Shown here: positions 1 through 7,551 of the stretch, piece by piece
Layout of the letters: every line of letters starts with the position of its first letter
How positions within the stretch are numbered: position 1 is the first letter of the stretch
The notes under the pieces: generated by a model
The model's input: only the letters and a program-made list of their open reading frames with translations
Databases searched by the model: none
What the model was told of the DNA's origin: nothing
Position numbers and translations under genes: made by a program
NCBI RefSeq assembly: GCF_024614185.1
Contig: NZ_JAHTLF010000018.1
Coordinates: 655,821-719,820, forward strand
Length of the DNA: 64,000 nucleotides
Origin: Nocardioides carbamazepini
GTDB taxonomy: Bacteria > Actinomycetota > Actinomycetes > Propionibacteriales > Nocardioidaceae
Reading direction: 5' to 3'

Positions 1-233
1 CAGCTGAGCAGCGGGTTGACCGTGACCCGGCGGCCGTCCGGCGTCGTGCCGGAGAACTCGTGCCCCATCACCAGCGGCGGCTTGCGGAACTCGGTGTGGG
101 CGATGCCGTGCAGCTCGCTGCCGCAGATGCCGGACGCGACGACCCGGATCTCCACCTCGCCCTCGCCCGCGACCGGCTCGGGAACGTCCTGGAGCTCCAC
201 GACGCCGGGACCGGTGAACACGAGCGCCTTCAT
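1..233 (-). CDS. Zinc-type alcohol dehydrogenase, GroES-like N-terminus (partial)
   Basis: Only the first 77 residues lie in the window; the 3' end is beyond base 1. They begin MKALVFTGPG and include a G-I-C-G-S segment and a GHEFSG segment. In the medium-chain dehydrogenase family these carry the catalytic-zinc cysteine and the His-Glu pair. The expected activity is NAD(P)-dependent oxidation of a secondary alcohol or sugar; the cofactor domain is not visible. The ATG overlaps the TGA of the upstream 2-hydroxyacid dehydrogenase, so this is the last visible gene of the rhamnosidase/transporter operon. A role in oxidising the released sugar or aglycone is inferred from position only. Confidence 0.85.
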   Translation of the reverse strand, partial: MKALVFTGPGVVELQDVPEPVAGEGEVEIRVVASGICGSELHGIAHTEFRKPPLVMGHEFSGTTPDGRRVTVNPLLS

Positions 234-1159
234 CGCGCGGCGTCCTCGAGCAGGGCGGCGAGCTTGACCGCGGCCCGGATCCGCAGCTGGGGCAGCGACT
301 CGGTCGACAGGTAGGCGATGTGCGGGTTGACCAGCACCCGGGGGTGCGCGGCGACCTGCGCGGCGACCCCGGCCGGCGGCTCGCTGGAGAGCACGTCGAG
401 CGAGGCGAAGCCGAGCGTCCCCGCATCGAGCGCGGCGAGCAGGGCGTCCTCGTCGACCAGCGCGCCGCGGGCGGTGTTGACGAGGTGCCCACCCTCGCCG
501 AGCGCGGCGAGCACCGCCGCGTCGACGCAGCCGGCGGTCTCCGCCGTGGACGGCATGTGCAGCGTCAGGTGGTGGACCGCCTCGGCGAGCTCCCCGAGCG
601 TCGCGTGCCGGGTGACGGACGCCGGGAGGTCGGTGGCGAACGGGTCCCACACATGCACCGGGAAGCCGAGCGCGGCGACGCGGTCGGCGACCGCCCGGCC
701 GATCCGGCCGAATCCGGCGATGCCGACCGGATCCTGGGCCGGCGGCAGCGGCGCGGCGATGCCCGCCGTGCCCCAGCCGGCCTCGGCGACCCTGCGGGCG
801 GCCACGGTGAGCCGGCGGCTGTGGGCGTAGATCGAGGCCGCCGCATGGTCCGCGACCTCGGCGATGCAGTAGTCGTCCACGTTGCTGACCGGGACCCCGT
901 GGCGGGCCGCGGCGTCGAGGTCGATGTTGTCGAGGCCGATGCCGTAGCGCACCACGGCCCGCAGCCCCGGCAGCGCGGCGAAGACGCGCTCGGTCATCGG
1001 CGCCCACTGCACGAGGATCCCCTCGGCGTCCTGGGCGGCCGCGATCACCTCGTCCTCGGTGAGCACGCCGGCGAGCGTCACGTCGTACCCGTCGCCGAGC
1101 TCGGCGCGCTCGTGGGACCCGTCGCCCAGGTTGGTGTCGGTGATGACGATTCTTCGCAT
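230..1159 (-). CDS. D-2-hydroxyacid dehydrogenase (CtBP/phosphoglycerate dehydrogenase-like)
   Basis: A 309-residue NAD-dependent D-isomer-specific 2-hydroxyacid dehydrogenase. The Rossmann loop GFGRIG is at residues 149-154. The catalytic set is complete: Arg231 in NTARGALVDEDAL, Glu260 in LSSEPP and His280 in NPHIAYLS. Length and layout match the CtBP-like branch (about 310-330 residues). I place the start at the ATG before RRIVITDTN, because the longer upstream reading is Arg-rich and unlike the family. It overlaps the next gene by four bases and follows an SDR by 32 bases. The substrate cannot be read from sequence; a 2-keto or 2-hydroxy acid from the imported compound is a guess. Confidence 0.88.
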   Translation of the reverse strand: MRRIVITDTNLGDGSHERAELGDGYDVTLAGVLTEDEVIAAAQDAEGILVQWAPMTERVFAALPGLRAVVRYGIGLDNIDLDAAARHGVPVSNVDDYCIAEVADHAAASIYAHSRRLTVAARRVAEAGWGTAGIAAPLPPAQDPVGIAGFGRIGRAVADRVAALGFPVHVWDPFATDLPASVTRHATLGELAEAVHHLTLHMPSTAETAGCVDAAVLAALGEGGHLVNTARGALVDEDALLAALDAGTLGFASLDVLSSEPPAGVAAQVAAHPRVLVNPHIAYLSTESLPQLRIRAAVKLAALLEDAAR

Positions 1160-1191
1160 GGGAACTCTCTTGTCGTGTCGGACGCCGAAGC

Positions 1192-2004
1192 TCAGGCCGA
1201 GCCGGCGAAGCTGGAGGTGTCGCCGAGCCCCTCGGGGCCCATGGCGAGATAGCCGCCGTCGACGGGAAGGTCGACGCCGGTGATGAAGCTGGCCTCGGGC
1301 GAGCACAGGAAGCCGATCGCGGCGGCGACCTCGGCCGCCTCGCCGAGCCGGCGGAGCAGGTGGAAGCGGCCCCAGACGGGCTCCCAGCGCTCACGGCCGC
1401 CGTCGGCGGCCGCGGCGGCGACCTCGGGGGTCCAGATCCACCCGGGCGAGACCGAGTTGACCCGGATCCCGTCGGCGGCCAGGTCCATGGCCATGCACCG
1501 GGTGAGGCCGACGATGGCGCTCTTGGTGGTGTTGTAGGTCCAGCGCTGGGGCTGGGCGACGTGCGCGGAGACGCTGGACGTGTTGACGATCGCCGCACCG
1601 GTGGAGCGGGCGAGGTGCGGGTGTGCCGCCTGGACGACGTTGCTGATGCCGCGGACGTTGACGCGCAGGACTGCGTCCCACTCGTCCGGGGTGACGTCGA
1701 GACCGCGGGCGAGGAAGCTGGCGGCGCAGTTGACGACGACGTCGATGCCGCCGTGAGCTGCCGCCACCTCGTCGACGGCGGCACCCACCCGGTCCCGGTC
1801 GGCGACATCGACCGGCACCGGATGGATCCTCGCGGACCCGGAGGAAGGGGCCTCGGCCGCCGCCCGGCGCAGCCGGTCCTCGGCGATGTCGAGCGCGGCC
1901 ACGGTGAAGCCCCGGGCGGCGAACAGCTCGGCGGTGGCCCGGCCGATGCCGGACGCGGCGCCCGTCACGACGGCGACCCTCGGTCGCTGTGCTGTGTTCT
2001 CCAT
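1192..2004 (-). CDS. SDR family oxidoreductase
   Basis: A 270-residue classical short-chain dehydrogenase. The NAD(P)-binding TGAASGIG is at residues 14-21, the NCAAS core (usually NNAG) at 92-96, catalytic Ser near 143 and YNTTK at 157-161. An acidic residue after beta-strand 2 (LDIAED) suggests preference for NAD. It sits between the solute-binding protein and the 2-hydroxyacid dehydrogenase in a rhamnosidase/transporter operon. That makes a sugar or sugar-acid dehydrogenase plausible, for example in non-phosphorylative rhamnose oxidation. No lactonase or dehydratase of that pathway is in view, so the substrate stays open. Confidence 0.88.
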   Translation of the reverse strand: MENTAQRPRVAVVTGAASGIGRATAELFAARGFTVAALDIAEDRLRRAAAEAPSSGSARIHPVPVDVADRDRVGAAVDEVAAAHGGIDVVVNCAASFLARGLDVTPDEWDAVLRVNVRGISNVVQAAHPHLARSTGAAIVNTSSVSAHVAQPQRWTYNTTKSAIVGLTRCMAMDLAADGIRVNSVSPGWIWTPEVAAAAADGGRERWEPVWGRFHLLRRLGEAAEVAAAIGFLCSPEASFITGVDLPVDGGYLAMGPEGLGDTSSFAGSA

Positions 2005-2043
2005 GATCGTTCCCTTCCTCCGGATCGGCTGCCGGTCAGCCGG

Positions 2044-3630
2044 CTACTTCGACAGCCAGACGTTGTTGACCGTCGGCACGTAGTACCGCAGGCGGCTCGG
2101 GTCGTCGAGGTCCGCGCTGTGGACCTTCTTGGAGGACACGAAGCCGATCGGCTGGCTGGTCGTCCACACCCACGGCAGCTCCTCGGTGAGGATGCCGTCG
2201 GCCTGGCCCCACAGCTCCTTGCGCTCCGCCGGGTCGGACGTCAGGCGCGCGTCGTCGGCCAGCTTGTCGAACTCGGCGTTCGCGAAGCCGGCGCTGTTGA
2301 GGTCGCCGGTGGAGTGGAAGAACCGGTACGGCAGCAGGTCGGGGGTCAGGAATCCCGCCATCGTCCAGCAGGCGGCGTCGTACTTGCCCGCGATGAAGTT
2401 GGAGACCGCGGTCGTGCTCTCCTGCACGTCGACCGTCACGTCGAAACCGGCCTCGGTGAGCTGGCGCTCGATGACGTCGGTGGTGTTGACCGTCGGGCGG
2501 CACATGTAGTTGAAGGAGAGGTCCTTGCCGGTCTCCGCCTCGTACTCCTCGACCAGCTTCTTCGCCTCGTCCAGGTCGAAGCCCGGGACCTCGTGATCGT
2601 CGTGGAACGGGTCGGACTCCGGGAACAGGTTGACGGCCGGCTCGGCCATGCCCTCCTTGGTCAGCTCGACGATCTCGTCGCGGTCGAGCGCCATCGAGAC
2701 GGCCCGGCGGACCCGGATGTCGTCGAAGGGGGCTTTGGTGGTGTTGAGGACGATCGAGTCCTGGTCGCTGCCGACACCCTGGACGAAGTTGACCGAGGCA
2801 TCGTTCTTGGCCTGCAGCATGATCGTCGGGTTGATCGTCGGCGCATAGTCGATGTCACCGGCCTGCAGGGCCTGGAAGCGGGCCTGCTCGTCCTCGATCA
2901 GGCGGATCTGCACCTTGTCCAGGTACGGCTCGTCCTCGCCCCAGTACTCGGGATTGCGGACCAGCACCGTGTCCTTGCCCGGGCCCCACGACTCGAGCTT
3001 GTACGGGCCCACGCCCGCGGCGTGGCTGGTGTAGTCGTCGCCGAACTCCTGCAACGCGGTCGGCGAGGCGATGTAGCCGGCGGTGCCGCTGCCGTCGTAC
3101 GACAGGGCGTAGGGCAGGCCCGCGTAGGCCTGCTCGAGGTGGAACACGACAGTGGTCGCGTCCGGGGCCTCGACGGACTCCACCGACGACAGCAGCGAGG
3201 CCGCCGTCGACGCGGTCTTCGGGTCGAGGTGGCGGTCCATGTTGAACTTCACCGCGGCCGCGTCGAACGGTGTGCCGTCGCTGAACTTCAGGCCGGTGGG
3301 GAGCTTCATCGTCCACTCGGTGAAGTCGGCGTTGGGCTCCATCGACTCCGCGATGTTCGGCTGCGGCTCGTCGCCGAGCTTCTCCACCTTCATCAGCGTG
3401 TCGTAGATGGCGTAGCCGGTGAGCGCCATCGCGTTGGCCGAGCCCTTGGCGGGATCGAGCGTGGTCACCTCCGAGCTCATGCCGACCTTGAGGGTGCCGC
3501 CGGACTGGGGGTCACCGGAGTCGGAGCTCGAGCCGCCGCCGGAGCAGCCTGCGAACAACAGGACGCCCGCTACCGAGGCAGCCATCGCGGTCCGGAGGCG
3601 TCCGAGCCCGCCAGATCCGAATGTGGTCAT
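2044..3630 (-). CDS. Oligopeptide/nickel-class ABC solute-binding lipoprotein
   Basis: A 528-residue extracytoplasmic binding protein of the SBP_bac_5 (cluster C) family. Residues 1-28 form a lipoprotein signal ending in the lipobox LFAGC, with acylated Cys29. The mature part opens with GGTLKVGMSSEVTTLDPA, the usual family start, followed by a FSDGTPFDAAAVKFNMDR block. I chose the ATG at 3630 over the one eight codons upstream because AAGGAG lies at a good distance before it. The protein should capture the ligand for the adjacent permeases and ATPases. Members bind peptides, nickel chelates or oligosaccharides; a rhamnoside is inferred from the operon's GH78 enzyme. Confidence 0.93.
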   Translation of the reverse strand: MTTFGSGGLGRLRTAMAASVAGVLLFAGCSGGGSSSDSGDPQSGGTLKVGMSSEVTTLDPAKGSANAMALTGYAIYDTLMKVEKLGDEPQPNIAESMEPNADFTEWTMKLPTGLKFSDGTPFDAAAVKFNMDRHLDPKTASTAASLLSSVESVEAPDATTVVFHLEQAYAGLPYALSYDGSGTAGYIASPTALQEFGDDYTSHAAGVGPYKLESWGPGKDTVLVRNPEYWGEDEPYLDKVQIRLIEDEQARFQALQAGDIDYAPTINPTIMLQAKNDASVNFVQGVGSDQDSIVLNTTKAPFDDIRVRRAVSMALDRDEIVELTKEGMAEPAVNLFPESDPFHDDHEVPGFDLDEAKKLVEEYEAETGKDLSFNYMCRPTVNTTDVIERQLTEAGFDVTVDVQESTTAVSNFIAGKYDAACWTMAGFLTPDLLPYRFFHSTGDLNSAGFANAEFDKLADDARLTSDPAERKELWGQADGILTEELPWVWTTSQPIGFVSSKKVHSADLDDPSRLRYYVPTVNNVWLSK

Positions 3631-3648
3631 CTCTTCTCCTTGTGATCG

Positions 3649-3666
3649 ACGCACGTCGGCGTGCGT
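3649..3666 (-). other. Intercistronic stem-loop before the binding-protein gene
   Basis: ACGCACG pairs with CGTGCGT around a four-base TCGG loop, 18 bases upstream of the binding-protein ATG and 24 bases after the ATPase stop codon. Stem-loops at such junctions can stabilise a segment of mRNA so that the binding protein is made in excess of its transporter. That role is inferred; only the 7-bp stem is seen. Confidence 0.4.
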
Positions 3667-3690
3667 TGGGGGTGCTGGGTGCCGGTGGGA

Positions 3691-4644
3691 TCAGGCACCG
3701 AGCGGGTGCAGGCAGGCGGCGGTGTGAGCTCCTGGCTGCAGGTCGGGTCGGGCCGCGCGGCAGTCGTCCTGCACCAGGGGGCACAGGGCGGCGAACCGGC
3801 AGCCGGGCTCGGCGCGGCCGTCGACCGTGCCGGTCGCGGGCCGCATCCGCAGGCCGGTCGCCGCCGAGGCGGACGGGGCCAGCGTCGGGACCGAGTCGTG
3901 GAGGATCGCGGTGTACGGGTGCCGCGGCCGGTCGGTGACGTCAGGGGTGTCCCCCTGCTCGACCACCGTGCCGGCGTACATCACAGCGGTGCGGTCGCAG
4001 AGCGTCGCGACCACCGAGAGGTCGTGGGAGATGAAGAGCATCGCCAGCCCCTGCTCCTCACGCAGCTCGGCGAGCAGCTCGAGGATCTGGGCCTGGATCG
4101 ACACGTCGAGCGCCGAGACCGGCTCGTCGCAGATGAGCACCTCCGGCCGCAGTACCGTGGCGCGGGCGATGGCGGCGCGCTGGCACTGGCCGCCGGAGAC
4201 CTCCGAGGGACGGCGCTGCGCCATCTGGGGGGAGATGCCCACGCGGGCAAGCTCTTCGAGAGCGCGCTCGCGGCGCTCGGTCGCGTTGCCCTGCTTCCAC
4301 ACCCGCAGCGGCTCGGCGACCGAGTCGAGCAGCGAGCGGCGCGGGTTGAACGAGCCGGCGGGGTTCTGGAAGATCGCCTGCACCCGGGGCGCGAGCGAAC
4401 GACGCCCGCCGGCGACGGGGGCGCCGTCGAGCAGGACCCGACCGCTCGTCAGCCGCTGCAGGCCCATCAGGACCCGCGCGGTGGTGGACTTCCCGCAGCC
4501 CGACTCGCCCACCAGGCCGAGGATCTCGCCCCGGCGCAGCTGCAGGTCGACGGCGTCGATCGCGCGGAACTCGTTGCGGTCGGCATCGCGGAAGGTGACC
4601 CCGCCGCCTTGGACCTCGAGCACGGGCGAGGTGGTCGTGGTCAT
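3691..4644 (-). CDS. ABC transporter ATPase, OppF/DppF type
   Basis: A 317-residue cytoplasmic ATPase of the peptide/nickel importer family. Walker A GESGCGKST is at residues 46-54, the signature is VSGGQCQRAAIARA, and Walker B is VLICDEPVSALD. The C-terminal extension with Cys-containing CRFAALCP is typical of the oligopeptide-transporter C-terminal domain. It pairs with the preceding OppD-type ATPase, with a four-base ATGA overlap, to form the heterodimer that drives the two permeases. Confidence in the function is high. The transported ligand is unknown and is inferred from neighbours to be a rhamnosylated compound. Confidence 0.93.
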   Translation of the reverse strand: MTTTTSPVLEVQGGGVTFRDADRNEFRAIDAVDLQLRRGEILGLVGESGCGKSTTARVLMGLQRLTSGRVLLDGAPVAGGRRSLAPRVQAIFQNPAGSFNPRRSLLDSVAEPLRVWKQGNATERRERALEELARVGISPQMAQRRPSEVSGGQCQRAAIARATVLRPEVLICDEPVSALDVSIQAQILELLAELREEQGLAMLFISHDLSVVATLCDRTAVMYAGTVVEQGDTPDVTDRPRHPYTAILHDSVPTLAPSASAATGLRMRPATGTVDGRAEPGCRFAALCPLVQDDCRAARPDLQPGAHTAACLHPLGA

Positions 4645-5684
4645 CGCGCGACCTCCGTCCGGTCAGGGTGCTCCGTGGGGTTCCAGCACGCGAAGGCATG
4701 GTCCGGTACGTCGGCCGAGGGCTCCAGCACGGGGACCTGGTCAGTACAGGCGGCGACCGCGTGGGCGCAGCGCGGCGCGAACCGACAGCCCGCCGGCGGG
4801 TTCACCAGGTCGGGCGGCAGGCCGCCGATCGGCCGCGGGAGGGCCCGGCGGCCCGGCTCGATCCGCGGGATGGCCGCGAGCAGCGCGCTGGTGTAGCGCA
4901 TCCGCGGCGAGCGCAGCACGTCGTCCACCCGGCCCTGCTCGGCGATCCGGCCGGCGTACATGACCGAGACGGCGTCGGTGTGGCGGGCGACGACGCCCAG
5001 GTCGTGGCTCACCATGACCAGGCCGATCGAGAGCTCGCGGCACAGCTCGTCGAAGAGCTCGAGGATGCGGGCCTGGACCGTCACGTCGAGCGCGGTGGTC
5101 GGCTCGTCCGCGAAGAGCAGCGACGGGCTGTTGGCGACCGCGATCGCGATCATCACCCGCTGCCTCATGCCACCGGAGAGCTCGTGCGCCCGGGAGCGGA
5201 AGCGCCGCTCGGCCTGGGGGATGCCGACCAGGTCGAGCAGCTCGAGCGCCCGGGCGCGCGCCTTGGCCTTGTCCAGCGCCGGGTCGCGGCGCAGGGTCTC
5301 GACGATCTGCTGGCCGATGGGCGTGATCGGGTGCAGCGAGCTCAGCGGGTCCTGGAAGACCATGGCGATCTCCCGGCCCCACAGCTCGCGGCGCTGCTTG
5401 TCGCTCATGGCGAGCAGGTCGCGGCCACGGAAGGTGATCTCGCCGCTGATCCGGGCATCCTTGCGGCCGAGCAGACCCATCGCCGTGCGGGACAGGACGG
5501 ACTTGCCCGAGCCCGACTCGCCGACGATGCCGACCCGCTGACCGCGGGCCACGTCCAGGCTGACGCCGTCGACGGCCCGGAGCGGTCCGTTGGCGGTGCG
5601 GAACTCGACGACCAGGTCGCGGACCCGGAGCAGCGGCTCGCCCGGCTCGGGGAGCACCGCCGGTGTCGGCACCGCGGCGCTCAT
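4641..5684 (-). CDS. ABC transporter ATPase, OppD/DppD type
   Basis: A 347-residue ATPase. Walker A GESGSGKS is at residues 55-62, the signature is LSGGMRQRVMIAIA, Walker B is LLFADEPTTALD, and the C-terminal oligopeptide-transporter domain contains CRFAPRCAHA. Start and stop both overlap neighbours by four bases (permease upstream, OppF-type ATPase downstream), so the importer is tightly translationally coupled. It belongs to a complete five-gene importer. The M-R-Q-R signature and the length near 345 separate it from the OppF partner. Confidence 0.93.
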   Translation of the reverse strand: MSAAVPTPAVLPEPGEPLLRVRDLVVEFRTANGPLRAVDGVSLDVARGQRVGIVGESGSGKSVLSRTAMGLLGRKDARISGEITFRGRDLLAMSDKQRRELWGREIAMVFQDPLSSLHPITPIGQQIVETLRRDPALDKAKARARALELLDLVGIPQAERRFRSRAHELSGGMRQRVMIAIAVANSPSLLFADEPTTALDVTVQARILELFDELCRELSIGLVMVSHDLGVVARHTDAVSVMYAGRIAEQGRVDDVLRSPRMRYTSALLAAIPRIEPGRRALPRPIGGLPPDLVNPPAGCRFAPRCAHAVAACTDQVPVLEPSADVPDHAFACWNPTEHPDRTEVAR

Positions 5685-6574
5685 GCGCGCGCTCCCGTCA
5701 CGGGGTCACCGTCGACCAGGAAGCGGTCGGAGATGAGGTTGAGGCTGAGGATCGTCAGCAGCAGGAAGGCGCCCGGAACGAGGATCAGCAGCGGGTCGGT
5801 GGTCATGTAGATGCGGCCCTCGTTGATCATTCCGCCCCACGTGGGCTGGGTGCGCGGGACGCCGATGCCGAGGAAGCTCAGGCTGCCCTCGATGAGGATC
5901 GCGCGGCCGATGCTGACGAAGCCGAACGCGAGGATCGCCTCGGCGATGTTGGGCAGCACGTCGCGGCGCATGATCGAGAGGACCGGCGTACCGATCACCT
6001 CGCTGGCCTCGAGGTACTCCGTCTCCAGCAGCGCCAGCGTCTGGGCACGGGCCAGCCGGACGAACACCGGGAACATCGGCACGGTGATCGCGATCATCAC
6101 GTTGGTGACACTCGCGCCGAGGAAGGAGGCCAGGCCCAGGGCCAGCACCAGGCCCGGGAAGGCGAGGATCACGTCGACCACGAACGAGACCACCGCGGCG
6201 ACCGGTCCGCCGTAGTAGGCCGACAACATGCCCAGTGGTACGCCGATCAGGGCGGCGATGAGTACCGAGCCGACACCGATCAGCACGGAGACCTGGGCAC
6301 CGTCGAGCGCTCGGGCGAGCAGGTCGCGGCCGAGGTTGTCGGCGCCCAGCCAGTGCTCGGCGCCGGGCTTGGCGAACCGGCTCTCGGCGCCGATGTCGAG
6401 CGGGTCGATCCCGCGCAGTGCCGGCAGCAGGAGCATGCCGCCGACGAGCAGGACCAGCCAGCCGGCCGAGAGCCGCTCGGCGATCGTCCAGCGGCCGCCG
6501 CGGCGGGACCGGCGGCGGGCCGGCCGGGGCTCGGGCGTCGGCACCGGGGCCGGCACGGGTGCGGTGGCGGTCAT
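5681..6574 (-). CDS. ABC transporter permease, OppC/DppC type
   Basis: A 297-residue inner-membrane permease. The first 35 residues are cytoplasmic and Pro/Arg-rich. A first membrane helix around WLVLLVGGMLLLPAL follows, then the family HWLGADNLGRDLLAR segment, and five further hydrophobic helices. The EAA loop with ASEVIGTP is present. I take the start MTATAPV because its ATG overlaps the TGA of the OppB-type gene. A longer reading extends into sequence that codes for OppB in another frame. Typical length for DppC homologues is 280-310 residues. Confidence 0.92.
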   Translation of the reverse strand: MTATAPVPAPVPTPEPRPARRRSRRGGRWTIAERLSAGWLVLLVGGMLLLPALRGIDPLDIGAESRFAKPGAEHWLGADNLGRDLLARALDGAQVSVLIGVGSVLIAALIGVPLGMLSAYYGGPVAAVVSFVVDVILAFPGLVLALGLASFLGASVTNVMIAITVPMFPVFVRLARAQTLALLETEYLEASEVIGTPVLSIMRRDVLPNIAEAILAFGFVSIGRAILIEGSLSFLGIGVPRTQPTWGGMINEGRIYMTTDPLLILVPGAFLLLTILSLNLISDRFLVDGDPVTGARA

Positions 6575-7551
6575 CGGGCACCTCCTCGGGCACGGCGCGA
6601 CGAGGCCAGCCGCGGATCGATCACGGGATAGAGGACGTCGACCAGCGCGTTGACCAGCACGAAGCAGGTCGCGATGACGAGCACCAGGCCCTGCACCTCG
6701 ACGTAGTCGCGGGCGGTGACGGCGCCGGCGAGCTCGTCGCCGATGCCGGGCAGGCCGAAGAGCGACTCCACGACGACGGTCGAGCCGATCAGCATGCCCA
6801 CCGTGACGCCGATCTGGGTGCTGAGGCCCAGCAGGCTGGGGCGCAGCGCGTGCCGGAACGTGATCCGGGTCAGCGAGAGCCCCTTGGCCCGCGCGACCTC
6901 GATGTAGTCCTGGCGCAGCGTCTCGACCAGGTCGGCGCGCAGCACCCGCTGGTAGAGGGCGAAGGACGTGCCGGCGAGGGCGATCGCGGGCATGATCAGC
7001 GACGACAGGTGCGGCCCGACGCCGTCGGACCACGGCGCGTAGCCGTTGGCCGGGAACCAGCCCAGGTGCACCGAGAGGATCCAGATCAGCACCACGCCGA
7101 CGACGAAGTCCGGCGTGGACAGCGCGGTGAACACCCACAGGCTCAGTGCCCGGTCCGTGCCGGTGCGGCGACGGTGGGCGGCCACGATCGCGGCCGGGAC
7201 GGCGAGGCCGAGTGCGATGACCTGGCTGAGCACGATCAGCTCGACGGTGACCGGGGCGCGCTCGGCGAGAACCTGGGTCACCGACTGACCGGTGCGGTAC
7301 GACTCACCGAGGTCGCCCTGCAGGACGCCGCCCAGCCAGTGGCCGAAGCGCTCCATCGTGGGCAGGTCGAGACCGAGCTGCGAGCGCAGGGTCGCGACGG
7401 CCTCGTCGGTGGCGGTGTCGCCGAGCATCAGCCGGGCGGGGTCGCCCGGGAGCAGCGAGAGACTGAAGAAGCAGAGCGACGAGACGACCAGCAGCACCGC
7501 GGCGAGCCGCAGCACCTTGAGGCCGATCCGGAGCAGGCGGGCGCGGTTCAC
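6571..7551 (-). CDS. ABC transporter permease, OppB/DppB type
   Basis: A 326-residue permease with about six membrane helices. Helix 1 spans roughly residues 15-35. The PGDPARLMLG segment after it and the EAA loop VEVARAKGLS-like stretch (IEVARAKGLSLTRI) are typical of OppB/DppB. The start is GTG and its first bases overlap the TGA of the rhamnosidase gene (GTGA), so import and hydrolysis are translationally linked. It forms the membrane channel with the adjacent OppC-type permease. Confidence 0.92.
   Translation of the reverse strand: MNRARLLRIGLKVLRLAAVLLVVSSLCFFSLSLLPGDPARLMLGDTATDEAVATLRSQLGLDLPTMERFGHWLGGVLQGDLGESYRTGQSVTQVLAERAPVTVELIVLSQVIALGLAVPAAIVAAHRRRTGTDRALSLWVFTALSTPDFVVGVVLIWILSVHLGWFPANGYAPWSDGVGPHLSSLIMPAIALAGTSFALYQRVLRADLVETLRQDYIEVARAKGLSLTRITFRHALRPSLLGLSTQIGVTVGMLIGSTVVVESLFGLPGIGDELAGAVTARDYVEVQGLVLVIATCFVLVNALVDVLYPVIDPRLASSRRARGGAR

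Noticed and set aside
1360..3645. A very long plus-strand open frame opposite the SDR and the binding-protein genes
   Set aside because: It is an antisense shadow produced by GC-rich third positions; the translation is Gly/Arg/Val-rich with no motif, and the minus-strand genes have full family signatures. Similar long antisense frames across the window were dropped for the same reason.
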